Translations under genes and position numbers: made by a program
From: Alisma plantago-aquatica
Taxonomy: Eukaryota; Streptophyta; Magnoliopsida; Alismatales; Alismataceae
Length of the DNA: 64,000 nucleotides
Direction: 5' to 3'
Assembly (NCBI GenBank): GCA_963693085.1
Contig: OY856409.1
Coordinates: 1,167,745,749 to 1,167,809,748 of the forward strand
The notes under the pieces: generated by a model
Database searches by the model: none
What the model was told of the DNA's origin: nothing
Seen by the model: the letters and a program-made list of their open reading frames with translations, nothing else
Shown here: piece after piece, positions 38,701 to 52,200 of the stretch
How positions within the stretch are numbered: position 1 is the first letter of the stretch
Layout of the letters: the number at the start of each line of letters is the position of its first letter

Positions 38701-41700
38701 TTCAATATCCATTTCATTGCTACATGGGATCATACAACTAAGGTATACATATTCCAACTGCATAGGATATATATATCTACCTATATATATATATTTGAAG
38801 GTTGATTACAACGTATATATCATACTACTTTCGTTTTCATATTAGCAAGCTAGATCTAGCAAAATTTGGTATGCTCATTCAATGTTATATGGGCAAACCC
38901 GAGCCCGGACCGAAACCCAACATTCTTATAAGGGTCGGGTACGGGCTGCCATTTTTCAATTTTATCTGAGCCCAAACCTCGGCGCGCAATCCGCTTTAAA
39001 ATGTGGGTTTGGGTTTGGGACAGACAAAACCCGGTATAGCCCGGCAAGATGGTCATCCCTAGTCAACATGCACAAGGTACAAACAAGCTAGAGAGTGTTG
39101 GCACACAACAACAGAATGTAGACGACATAGTTGGATAAAAGACTTGTTAGAGAGTCTGTTTTATTATGCTATTAGTAGCTTTGGGCCTAAGTGTCTTGGC
39201 CCATTAGGGTTTAATTGTGTCTTGTATGCTTCCCTGTTCTCCTATATATAGGAGCAGGGTTTCTCCTATCTAATACAACAACTAGACGTCTTTTACTTTC
39301 TGACATGGTATCAGAGCAGCCGTCCTAGGGACCAAAAACCTACATGAGAGAGAGCAAGAACCAAAGGAGCGCCCCCCCTTGCGGGCGGCCGCCGCCCTTG
39401 GCGGTGCTTGGCTGCCCGCAGGGAATTCCTTCCTTGTTCCCTGCCTTTTTCTTTGTTCCTCTACTCTTCTTCCTTGGTTGCAACCGCTGCCATCATCGAC
39501 ATCCACTGATGCTTGTTGCTGCCCCGCGTCCTGCGCTTGTGCGGCTCTGGCGCCGCCATGCTGCCCCACCGGCCGTCCTGCTATCATTGCGCCGCCGCTT
39601 GCCCCTCTGCCGCTCCTGCTCCATATGCCGCCACCACTTCTGCCTGCTGCAACTGCTGCCCAGCCGCCGACCAGCCTACTCCTGCCGCTTCGCCGACCCA
39701 TGCTGCAATTTCGCGCCCAGCCAAGCTGCTCCCTTGCCGCCGCCGGTGCAACAGTCGCTGCCTACGACTTCTCTACCCGCCGCTTTTGCCCCTTGTAGCA
39801 CTGTCGTCCTTGCTGCCGCCTGTCCCTTACTGCCTTGCTAGCCGCCGCGGCCATAAGCCCTCACTGTTGTTACGTATTGCTGCCCACTGCTACCCACCGC
39901 TACCAAACAACTCATTTTTTTATATCCCTTAATATTTTCTACTGCCCCCCTCCCATATACACTCAAATATTTGTGCTAATCGGATCCATTTTTTAGCCTT
40001 ATCATATTTTCGCGGGAGCTCCGCCCCCGCACCCGCACCCCCGGATTTGTTGCCCTATCGGGCCAAACAAATCCCCTTTTCGGGTCGGAGAAAGATCCAT
40101 TTATTTTTTCTATCCGGATCTGCCTATTCGGGTCATTTGGCACCTTGGCTCGCATTATTGGTTACTGCCTCCACATATTTGCCTACGCTAAACTTTGCCT
40201 CTACCATTGTTTTTGACTCTCCACGCCAACCACTCCTTTACTCTTTCTGTGCTTGGCGTGAGGGGGAGAATACAGGAGAAAGAGTAGAGGGAAGAGACGA
40301 GATGGAGGAGAGATGTAGAAAAAAGGAGAAGAATTATGTTATGTTGCTTCATGCCACATTTACTGCTGATATATGGATTCTTCTGCTGCTATTTAGTGCT
40401 TTCTGCTGCTATTATTGTTTATTCATCATCTACCTCGACTGCTGCTGTGAAGTTGCATACTTGGACGTCATCTTTGCTACTTGTGCTATGATTAGCACAC
40501 TTTACCTGCTGCTTTGTGCTTTTGCACTTTCTGCTGTCTGTGCTTTATTTGCACGTTGACTTTCTACTATGTGGACCAGCACTCTCTGGACTTTGACGTC
40601 CGCTACTGTGATGGATACGGTATGAAGAGCGAAGATGATGAAGACCTTTCTGTTGCTGACTTTACATGGAGCTTCGTCTACTGGAGTTATTTATGTGCTT
40701 GCTACCCTGCCTACTGGTCTTCTATCTGCCTACGTCGTCGACTTTTGCTGCTGTGCGCCAGCACTCTCTGGCATGTTCGTGTTTTGACACGTCGACTCTC
40801 TGCTTGTCTGTGCCTTGCTTGCACGTCGACTTTCTGCTACTGTGTGCCAGTACTTTCTGGCTCGTCCGTGCTCTGTTTCGCACGTTGACCTGTCCGTACT
40901 TTATTTGTACGTTGACTACTACTGCTACTGTGATCCAGCACTCTCTGGCTACTACGACAACTTTGATGAAGACCTTGGTGCCTATCAGCTATTCCATCTT
41001 TTGCTCCAGATGATTGTGATGCTGCTTATTTCTGCTCCAGATGATCGAGATGCTTCTGCGACCTACCTACTTGCTTGGAGTATCTACTTGAGGGGGAGTG
41101 TCTGAGTGTTTGAGTGCTTTAATGTAATATTGAGGGGGAGAAAAATTTTGTATGGGCTTGGTTTATCTTTTTTTGTTTTGTTTCTTTGTTTTCTAGTTTG
41201 ACTCTCTGTTTGCAAGCTGATTTGGGATTCTCCTAACTTCAGCTTGAGGGGGTGTGTTAGAGAGTCTGTTTTATTATGCTATTAGTAGCTTTGGGCCTAA
41301 GTGTCTTGGCCCATTAGGGTTTAATTGTGTCTTGTATGCTTCCCTATTCTCCTATATATAGGAGCAGAGTTTCTCCTATCTAATACAACAACTAAACGTC
41401 TTTTACTTTCTGACAAGACTAATGTGTGAAGTAGGAAGCTGATAAACGACTCCAATATCCAATGTAAATGAAACTCCATTATGCATATCAAAGTTATCAA
41501 TATAATCTTCATCTTCTCTATCATATAATTTCCATCATTGTAGTAGACGTAAGAATCTGGAGAGTGCTGGGTCACCGTAGCAACATAGCCGATGTGTGCA
41601 GGGCACGGACAAAGAGTCAAAGTGCAAATAAAACACGGACGACAGATAGTGCAAAAGCACAAAGCAACAAATAAAATGTGCAAATCATAGCACAATTAGC

Positions 41701-44700
41701 AAGAATGACATCTTTGGATATAAGACCAATAGCAAAAGTGCAAATGAAGTAACATGCAATGAGTGTAAAGCACATGTGAAATAGATAACTCCATAACAAC
41801 AATCGAGGTAGATGATGATGATGAATAAGCCTCACAAGTTCTCCATAAGGTAGAAAGATCAATAATAGTAACAGAAGGATCCACATAGCAACAAAAATAA
41901 CATCACATAACAACAACAAAACTAGCATGAAGATCCAGATAGATATAGAACAACTGAACTAAAATCTTCTTCTTCTCTCATCCATGTCATTACTTCCCTC
42001 TACTCATCATCATCAATTCTTCCCCTCACGCCAACCACAAAAAGAGTCGAGAGTGGTTGGGGTGGAAAGTAAAAAAACAATGGTAGATGTACTATTTATG
42101 TCGGCAAATATTTTGAGGATGGGAATTAAGAACTCGAGGTAATGTGTAGGATCCGATTAGGCAGTAGGCACACTGTGTATATGGGGGGTGATATAAGCAT
42201 TAAGGGAGGTATGCAATATGTATGTAGGTCTGGAAAGGGTGGGGGGTTAAAGAACAAGATAAGTGTTGCTGGTAAGGATGAAAATAGGTACACACCTAGG
42301 CCACCTGGGGTCCAGATCCTAGGCGCCCAGCCTAGTTAGGCCTTTGGGTGACATGTGGGGTCCAGATCCTAGGCTCCCAGCCTAGTTCGGCCTCTGGGCG
42401 CCTAGGCGGCTGCTGGACTTTAAAAAAAAATGTTTTGCTCTATCAAGCTGCTACGTGACTGGTTTACTTCGTTGCTCTCCAGTATTACTACTGCTATTCT
42501 ATTACTCATTTACTACATGCTCCCCGATTTTTTCCCTTCACCAAGCAACAACTTTGCTAATTGACCAATTTACTGCAGCCCTCTATTACTAATTTACTGC
42601 AGCTCCTCTGTTACTAATTTACTGCTGATCCACTAAGTGAAAAGCTGAAATGTCTACTTTTTATCATCTTTGTAGACTTGCTGCAGTTTTATTTCTTCTT
42701 TCCCCTCCCACTTTTCTGTATGTCTTTTTTTCCTCCATCAAGCAGCAATGTTTCTGCTATGCAATGATTTTTTCTTTCTTTTTGTTCTTGATTCTCCCTA
42801 TCACAATTCTCGATCGTGTTTTCTTTTTGCTCCACCAAGCAGCAAATGGGTTGCTACGTTCTTCTAATTCATCCGGATGTTCCTTTTATTCTCTATTTCT
42901 GTTTAATCCATCTCCTCCCACACTAATGGTCCTCCCCAGATCCTCTTAATAATTCCTACTGATTCATATATTGCTTATAGGTTAATATATAAACTATATG
43001 TGTGTGTATATAATTATATAATATTATATTATATAGTATATATATGCTATGAAAAATAAAAATAAAAACGCCTAGAGACGCCTAGGCTGTCTGGGCGTCC
43101 CCAGGAAACACCTGGCCGCTTAACCGCCTATACAACTATGGTATAGAAGCCTCCACCATGTTATAGAATAATTGAAAATGATGGTGCACGCCAGGATGTA
43201 GCAACAATAACAAGTGATACGTCGTGTCGAAGAAGAGACGCCATCAGTTGATGCAAGCAAGAGGAGACATGCCGTGTCAGTGAAGGGACACACCATGTCA
43301 AAAAGTAGTAGTCAAAGCCGACAAATTGTAGGCAACACGCCATGTTCCCAAATGGCACAACATGCAAAACTCGGGACAGTCAGTGCAGAACATGTGATAT
43401 CGAGGGAAGGTTCAAAGCTGTGTTGTACAGGTGCCCGCTTGGGCGGCGCCTAGGCTCTTAGGCTTAAGTCAGCCAGCCTCAAACTGGACGCCCAACCCCC
43501 TAATTGACCTAAGTTGTTGCCTAAGGCCTTTTGAGGCCGAAATTAAGCCAATTCAAGGCTAATTTAGCATAAATTAGATCTTAATTTGATCATAATTGAG
43601 TCAATTTATGGTTAAATTGGGTCTGATTTATCCCAAACGAGGTCAATTTAGGGTAAATTAGGTCTGATTTGGGGGAAAACAAGCTTGATTTGGGGGAATT
43701 GGGTCTGATTTGGTCATGTAATGCCTCATTTAGATCATCATAGGGAAATTTAGGGTTAGTTAGGTTTGATTTGGTCATGTTATGCAAATTAGGTTTGATT
43801 TTAGGCCAAATTATGTCAAATTTGAGCAGATTAGGTCTGATTTGGGGAAAACAAGTATGATTTTGGGGAAATGGTCTGATATGGTGAGATTAGGTCTTAT
43901 TTGGCCAAATTAGATATTGCTTAGGTCAATATAGGGAAAATTTGGGGAAATTAAGTATGATTGGATCATAATATACAAAATTAGGTTTTATTTAGGCCAA
44001 ATCATGTCAAAATTGGGCACATTAGGTCTAATTTAGGGGAAACAAGTATGATTTGAGAGAAATTGTTCTAAATTGGATGACAAATTTTGTCTTATTTAGG
44101 TGAATATATGAAAAATTTATGGAAATTGGGATTGATTAGGTCATGGTATCTTAGGTTTGGTTTAGGCAAAAGATAGGGTAAATTAGGTCAAATTTGATCA
44201 AATTTGGATCAAATTAGTTCAAATTAGGGCCAATCAGTTCTAGTTTAGGTCTTGTTAGTTTTGATTTAGCCTAAATTCTGCATAATAGTATTATACATGT
44301 TTTGACTACAAACATAATACATGTTTAGCTTTCTGATTTCTATATATATTTTGTTTAGGTAAAACTTCCACAATTCAATCCATATCTAATGATTTTGTTG
44401 CTTTCTTCATACGATGCTAGCACATTGATTGCATATTTATCATGTATATTTATGTGTAAGGATTTTATTTTTCAGGAATTTTACATATATCTGTTAAAAT
44501 AAAAAATATATAAAAACGCCTAGAAATGCTTGGGCCACCGTCTGGGCGCCTAGGCTGTCTGGGCGTCCCCCTGGAATGCCTGGCCGCCTATACAACCATG
44601 GTTCAAAGAAAGGGCGCTAAAACCACGCGAGATAGGCTTTACAGGACCACGCCCGACGTTGACTCAAGGTAGAACAATGTTTTGTTGTCTCATACTATTG

Positions 44701-46080
44701 AAAGACACTGCGTGAAATTCTGACACGCCCTTTAGGATGCGCAACAACAGGTTCAGGTAGACAACAACCACCGTATCAGAACCTGACACGCCATGTAGGA
44801 TCTGTGTTGTACGGGCGGGCACCCAGGCGGCGCCTAGGCGGCCAATGGGGTCTCCATCTCTGGGCGCCCAGCATCAAAGGCTATGCCAGGCGTGCTAGGT
44901 GGGCCAGGCGGGCTAGGCGTCCGCCCAGGCGGGCTAGGCGACCCGCCCAGGCGCTACTTAATTGTATTTACTCATATGCTTATTTGTATTTATCTATCTA
45001 CTGTTTTTATTTAGTTATCTACTGATTTTATTTAGTTATCTACTGATTTGTGTTTATTTATGTATTGATTTTGATACTATTTAATCATCTACTGATTTAC
45101 TTTAGTTATCAACTGTTTAACTTTAATTATCAACTGATTTGTATATATTATATTTATTCATCTACTATTTGTATTTATTTATGTACTGATTTGAGAATTG
45201 ATTAATCATCACTGATTTATATTAGTTAATCAACTGATTTGTATTTATTCATCTACTTATTTGTATTTATTCATCTACTGCATTTATTCATCTACTGTTT
45301 TTTATTTAGCTATCTACTCATTTGAATTTAGTTATACTGCTTCTGAAATTATATAAGAATCTACTGATGTAACTTTATTTATCAACTGATTCATATTTAC
45401 TTTTCCACTTATGTATTTATTCATCTACTTATTTGTTTTTATTTATTACTGTTTTTATTTAGTTATCTATTGATTTGTGTTTATTTATGTACTAATTTCA
45501 ATATTATTTAATCATCTACTGATTTAACTTTATTTATCAACTGATTTGTATTTATTGTATTTTATTCATCTACTATTTGTATTTATTTGTGTGCTGATTT
45601 AGGAATTATTTAATCATCTACTGATTTATATTAGTTTATCAACTGATTTGTATTTAATGTATTTATTCATCTACTATTTGTATTTATTTATATGCTGGTT
45701 TAGGTATTATTTAATCATCTACTGATTTATATTAGTTTATCAGCTGATTTGTATTTATTCATCTACTAATTTGTATTTATTCATCTACTGAATTTATTCG
45801 TCTACTATTTTTTATTTAGTTATCTACTCATTTGAATTTATTTATGTACTGATTTTGAAATTATATAATCATCTACTGATGTAACTTTATTGATCAACTG
45901 ATTTGTATTTATTTATCCACTTAGTTGTGTTTACTCATCTACTTATTTGTATTTATTTAGCTACTATTTTTATTTAGTTATCTACTGATTTGTGTTTATT
46001 TATGTACTGATTTTGATATTATTTAACCATCTACTGATTTATCTTTATTTTTCATAAAATTTACATGTATCCATTAAATT

Positions 46081-46136
<56 letters not shown>

Positions 46137-46195
46137 CTAATATATATATATATATTATATATATATATATATATCTAATATATATATATATATTA

Positions 46196-46289
<94 letters not shown>

Positions 46290-49200
46290 GCCTGGAAACG
46301 CCTGCCTCCGCCTGGGCGCTTAGGCGGTCTGGGCTTCCCCAGGCAACGCCTGGTCGCCTAGCCGCCTATACAACCATGTGTAGGATGCGCAACAACAGGT
46401 TCAAGTAGGTAGCGACACGCCTTGTCAAATTCTGACATGCTGTGTCATCAAGTTGACTATGAGATCTGAGTCACAAGCAAAACTCCGTCGACACACCGTG
46501 AACGCCGTGTAAGCAGTGTATAACTGTAAACCCTGAGACGACAACCAAGGGGTGGATAAATCCTTCCAGATCTCCACCATAGCAGTATAGGGGTGATATA
46601 TCTCCAATATCAGCCAAAAGGGAGATCTTTTTCCATGATTTGGGATTAGATCTCACTGTTGGTGGTGGCATGGATGATGACAACGGTGTAAATCAGTAGA
46701 GGTATAGATAGTGACGACTATGTAGATCTGCAACCGTGTAGATGACGCCGACAAATAGGGTAGCAATGGCAGCTCTAAAAGCAAATAATAATGGCGGTGG
46801 CATGGCGGCCCATGTAAATCTAGTAGCAACAACTTCGAGATGGATTGTTCTTGTTGTTGAAGATGGAGACGACTCAATGGAGACACTCTAAGAAGATGCA
46901 AGAGATGGGCATCCCTACGGGCAGCCAGGCAACGCGTAGGGGCGGCCACCGCCCGCAAGGGGGGACTTCTCTCCTTTGCTCTCTCCTAGATTGGGGGCAA
47001 CACATGAAAGCCTGCTGTGATACCATGTGGAAAAGTAATATGATGGGGAAATCCCTTATCTAAGTTTCCTTATTGAGGAAGGCCAAACCTTCTCCTATAA
47101 ATAGGAGATATAGGGAAGCAACAAACCCTAATTGGCCAAAACACAATTGGGCCAATATACAAATAGACTCAACACTGAATTACCTAATTAAATAGACTCT
47201 AACAATTTTTATTTATTGGAAAAGGCTTATGACATAGTACTGAAGGAAGTGCTTTGGTGACCTTTGGAGAAAAGTGTGTGCTATCCGATTACACCAAATC
47301 AATTGAAGACATATATGATAGCTCCACTGCAAGTTTTAGGATTCCTGGAGGAGAAACACCAAGATTTCCTATTACAATTAGTGTACAATGATGATCCACC
47401 AAACCCACATCTAATCATTTTTATGGATGTGATGCAAAGCATTCCAGGATGATATCCCGTCGCATATGTTGTGGTGCATGTTTATGATTAATGAAACTAA
47501 AGAAAGATGGATGACGAGGTTGAACTTTGGAAAAATGAGTAGGAATTTGATGAATTTATTAACATAAGTAGAAGTAAAATAGAGAATATGCATTGTAGTT
47601 TCAACAGTTAGAATTGTGAATGGTGGTGTCAAGTTGGATGGAGTGGATGTAAAATGTGGTAAATTTTGTTACTTGAGGTTCATTCATTCAAATGCATGAC
47701 GATGTTCAAGACATAGAATTAAATGTCCGATGTCAACGCCGTATCTATGGCCCAGAAACAGAAGTTTTGTTTGTCCATGTCTACATACTTTATACCATTG
47801 TTTGATAGATCTACAAGTTTTGTTTGTAAATCATGTGATTTTTGAAACATCTAGTACTTAGAACTTTGTTATTTTTGGAGTGTTTCATTAGATATCTAGC
47901 ACTTAGAACTTTGTTATTTTTCGAGTGTTTCATTAGATATCTGTAGAAGAGTGTAGGAATAGGAGGAGGTATTGATGGGCCAGGGATAGGAAAACACACC
48001 TTAGAATTAAGAAATATAGCATATGGAAGCAAGATATATCCAAAGAAAATCGCCAAAACACCCAAGATATAGTAGCACCAGCTTGGGAATAAATTTCTGG
48101 AAATGTAAGTATTGTTTCTGTACCATTTCTCAAAATTACCGCCCAAACTGGGTTTTCTGAAGCGAAACATTCCCCTATTTGGTGTAATTTTGCTCTTACG
48201 TGCGAAATTTTAACAAAATAATGTCCCGTTCATTGCGTTTTGGCGTTTCGATGTCCGATTGTATGTTTCGATGTCCAATTGGAAAAAAATCAAAAAATTT
48301 GACAGAAATTTTGACGTCTCAGTTGAAATTTTGTTCCATGTTTCAAGATGATGTTTTTTCACAACATCACAACATAATAGTCGAAATAGAGTGCAACTCA
48401 AATAGTGTGTGGCTGGAAGATCCTCCCGAATAAAAAGTAAGATTCATAGAATAATTATACAACTAACCATATAGTGTGGGAGTGAATGCAGGGCGGTGAA
48501 AAAAAGGTGTCAACAAGATGACAGAACGTGCAATCAAGACAACATTGCCATGTCTTGACAGGAAGAAGCGGCGGAGGCGCCCAGTAAATGCTCCGGGGGT
48601 GATGGGAAGAAGCACCATCACGAGGTGAAGAAGATGATGTGATTCTGTCACACCGACAACTCTGGAGAAAAAGGTGCTCAACCACGCATGGGGAGTGCGT
48701 TGAGAGGAAGGGAGACGATTAGAATGCTTCTCTACTCTCCCAGATTGACAGAGGAGAATGAAGCTCCCCTATCTAACCCTAAACGTGAAGGGAGTTCACA
48801 CGTCGATGAAGGACAGTTGCCATGGAGGGACGCCACTCACGTGGAGCCTTGAGTGGTCTAGTGACTTGGTCGACCGGCGGGGCCCTATGTGGGTTAATCA
48901 AGGTGGCACACGCACCTGGCGACTGACTTGCTGCACTTTGCATTGCCGCACTCGTGCTAGAGAGAGAGGAGAGGGCATGCCTAGGGTTGCATGCCTTAGA
49001 GACATGTGCTTTGATACCATGTGAAAGGGTTAGTGCAAAACCATAACCCCAATAGCGGATTGTCCTTAATTATACAGAGGTGAAGAATGATCAATTACAT
49101 AGAGAACCCATAATAAGGATAAATTAGAAAATAGCAAAATATAAGAATAAAACTCTATTTTCTAACAAAAAGGCTGCACGTGGCTGTTTTCTAAGCTGAC

Positions 49201-52200
49201 ATGACGGACACTCAAGTGAATGCAAGACGCACCCGAAATAACAAAACACAGCATGGTGGCAAAACCCCAGAAGGATGCAGTAAAGTTCACTAGGTCCTTC
49301 ACTGTCCTCAACAATCCTTGTTCTCATGCGAAGGTCCTAAAAACATAGTGAGAGAAAAAAACCCATCATAGGATAATTTAGGGTCTTGGTAATATTTCTA
49401 GTAGATTTAGAGGACATGCAGGACAATATGTGACAAAAGCTACTAGTAAAATAGTTTTGGCATTCCTGATGCCAATTACAGTAGATTTAGAGCCATGTGT
49501 TAGCATGACAAGCAGACACCGAGGAGGCTTCCGCAATCAATATGATAGAGAAGAATTTCCAAAAAATGAGAAGATGCACCTGAAGTAATCGTTTGGTGAA
49601 AGTTATCATACCTTGCATAGGTGACAGTGACAGTAGGTAGGCGTTTCATAATTCCTTGAGGTAGAAGTGTTGTGATAAACCCTGGAGTAACGCTTGTGAG
49701 CTACCTAATTGGTAATCTAGGAGGAAGGGGCAAATTTGTATTTTTTTCTTCTAATAGATTTAGAAGAAAGATATGAGAATATAGGTCAAAGTTATGATCA
49801 ATATAGGTTGGTTCAAAAGCATTTTCAAGAGGATGCTAATGATATCTTTGGATAGTTTAAATATCGCTTATGTTGAATGTTGTGGCAATATGAAAATCAT
49901 GTCAAAATTGGGGTTGGAGGGAGGGTAAGAGTCAGAACTAGCTTACACTTAGGGTTATTGGGTGTTGATGGCTTGATATATGGGTTCAGTTTGGTGTGTT
50001 TGATGCAAAGGTTCTGATGATGGTGATCTCCTTTATCTTGGGTCGTTGAAAGATCACCAAGGACCCAGAAAGCAAAAGGATGACAGATATGGTTTCATCA
50101 AAGTCGACTAGCCGAAAATAAACACTAGTGTAGATAGGTTCCATTGCTGTGGGACATGCACAATGGTGACACACAATCTGAAGAAAGATGTTTTAACCAC
50201 TGAATGCTTTATCACCAACTTTAACAAGGCATGCATGTCTGATGTCTTCAAGGTGAGATTTTCAAATACATTGTATTTGTATTATGGGAATTGAATTATC
50301 AGCTTTTGGTTTGTTATGAATTTTTTTTGTCTAGTATGCAAATTATAGCTTCAACAGAAGAAAGTATATTTAGGTTACCATGGCAAATGAAAACAGGCTT
50401 GAATTTTATGGCTTGTGTTGTAGTAACATATGCTGGGTAGGTTCTTACTTGTAACACAACTAATGATATATAATTTCCTTTAAAGGTGCCGGATTTTCAC
50501 TAAATTTGTGACATATTATCAAGTTTTCTAAAACACATTTTTTTGATAAATTACATTGATTGATTTTTAGCAATATGACTAGGAGCTTGGCTGAAGTTTG
50601 GTAATTCAAATTTACAAAAAGAGCTATCAGTTATGTGCTATGTTGTATTAGGCACCCCCTTGGGTTCGGTATCCTAGGCGCCCAGCCCAACTAGACCTTT
50701 TGGGCGGCCAGGGCATCCACCTAAGTGGCTAGTGGGCCTAATCTCGGCCTGATTTAATTAGTTTGAAAATACCCTATCCTGGTTTTACTCTAAATAAACT
50801 AATAACCATTTTGAGGGAGGTTGCTGCTGCTTGTTTTGGCTATTTCTTGTTGCCCCTTATTCTCTGTTATTTTTCCTTTTTCCTCCAAGCAGCTACTTTG
50901 CTGATTTGTGGTGATCTTTCTTCTTCTTAACCACCAACAATTCTCTTTTATTTTTCATTTTTGCTCCACCAAGCATTGCTGTTCCATTCTTTTTCCTCTT
51001 ACCATATTGCCTACAGTTTCATGCTCCCTTTTCCATTCTCTGTTACTGTTCTTTTTACATTCCTCCCATTTTCTGTTGCTGCGTTTCTGCTTCTAGTTTT
51101 TCTTCTTCTTCTTTCGTATCCTCTCACCTTCACGCTGCCTGCATTTTGCTTCCTCCTCCTCTTCCATCTCCCGCAATTTTGCTTCTCCATTCTTATTATT
51201 CCTCCTCCCAAAATATCCCCTCTTCCTACTAATTCAAGTAATGCTCATAGTTCAATATATAAGTATATATAATAACGAAAAAAAAAGCCTAGGCTTCGAC
51301 TAGGCACCTAGGTCCCCGGACCGCCCTTGGGGACAGGCGGACCACTTAGCCATCCAGACAACCTTGGTTTCCAGGGATACAACATAATTGTATTTGTGGG
51401 ATAGAAGTTTGTGAAATTTGTTTACAACCTATAATTTTATGGATGATTGATTGTGGATTTGTTACAAAGCAGATTAAGAAATAAACTCAGTTGACTTTCT
51501 TTATGTTGTAGGTGTTATGTAAGACTATTTATGGTCCTTTAGCTGTTCCTTTGCGTCCTAAACATGAATTATGCTGGTGATTTTCATCAATATACTTGGA
51601 ATTTTGTTTCATTTGCACTTCCTGTTTGTGCTGACTGTTTGTTCTGCATGTAAACTTGCCCACTACATATTTCTATGATATTTTCTGGTTATGCATTTCT
51701 TACTACCTATAATAGTCTAGAATATGGTTTATGCAGATTTATTCGGAGATTGACGGATATGGGGAGCTTCTGGGTAACGATCCAGCAAAGGCTTTACCAG
51801 CTCTAATGTTGGCTATTGCTAGTTTATTTTCTAAACTGGAAGATTCAATACGCGACTCAAGGGAATTATTGAAGGTTTGCTTCTTTTGATAATGATACCT
51901 ACTGTCTAATTTCTCTATTCATAATGAACAATACATACAGTTTCTTTGAGATGATGCCATGTCAGTTTTAGTTGATTTGTAACTTGCAGAATGGTCATAC
52001 TGATGCTGATGGGTTAGATCCGTGCGTTACATTTTCTTTTGTAAGCTTTCCCGATCATTTGCATGAGACATCTGATTGGAGCCACAATGAAGTGAAAGAT
52101 GCTGTCAGTTTGATATATGAAAACCTACAGATACTGGATTCACATATTTCTTTTTTGGTAAGATTACAAGTCATTTTTATGAGGTGGATTATTATTTGTT

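Larger units (their letters stand above)
39145..41415 (+). mobile_element. Young non-autonomous LTR element without gag/pol (2271 bp)
   Basis: It is complete. It has 161-bp LTRs, a perfect 5-bp target duplication AGACT (39140-39144 and 41416-41420), a primer site immediately after the 5' LTR (39306) and a polypurine tract before the 3' LTR. The 1.95-kb interior has a GC-rich part (39360-39860) and a repetitive part (40450-40960). The long ORFs in the GC-rich part overlap in several frames and look like composition artefacts. It would have to borrow proteins from an autonomous Copia. It lies antiparallel inside an older relative. Confidence 0.92.
44802..46378. mobile_element. hAT-like element, GCCTAGGC family (member 3, 1577 bp)
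   Basis: It starts CTGTGTTGTACGGG and ends GCCTATACAACCATG. There is a perfect 8-bp target duplication TGTAGGAT (44794-44801, 46379-46386). The left 150 bp are GC-rich with many GGCGGGCTAGGCG words, and the right end has GCGCTTAGGCGG. The middle is entirely simple or degenerate repeat. Confidence 0.9.
37413..47204 (-). mobile_element. Old non-autonomous LTR element, host of many insertions
   Basis: The LTRs at 37413-37597 and 47026-47204 share CTCCTATAAATAGGAG, CCAAAACACAATTGGGCC and a TCTAACA end. A minus-strand primer site (TGGTATCACAGCAG) abuts the right LTR. The left interior mirrors the young element at 39145-41415 (CAGCACTCTCTGG, TATCTACTTGAGGGGG on minus), so the two belong to one family. 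It sits in a T-run of LINE copy 4. No gag or pol is seen. About 6.5 kb of its length is later insertions. Confidence 0.75.

Noticed and set aside
39344..39932. Three overlapping plus-strand ORFs of about 140-165 codons and a minus-strand ORF of 139 codons
   Set aside because: All frames are open at once because the segment is GC-rich. The predicted proteins are strings of A, P, L, C and R with no domain, lying inside a non-coding LTR element.
40047..41105. Cysteine/leucine-rich ORFs in three frames
   Set aside because: They follow the degenerate CTGCTG/TTTGCACG repeats of the element interior. There is no conserved domain and no reason to expect translation.
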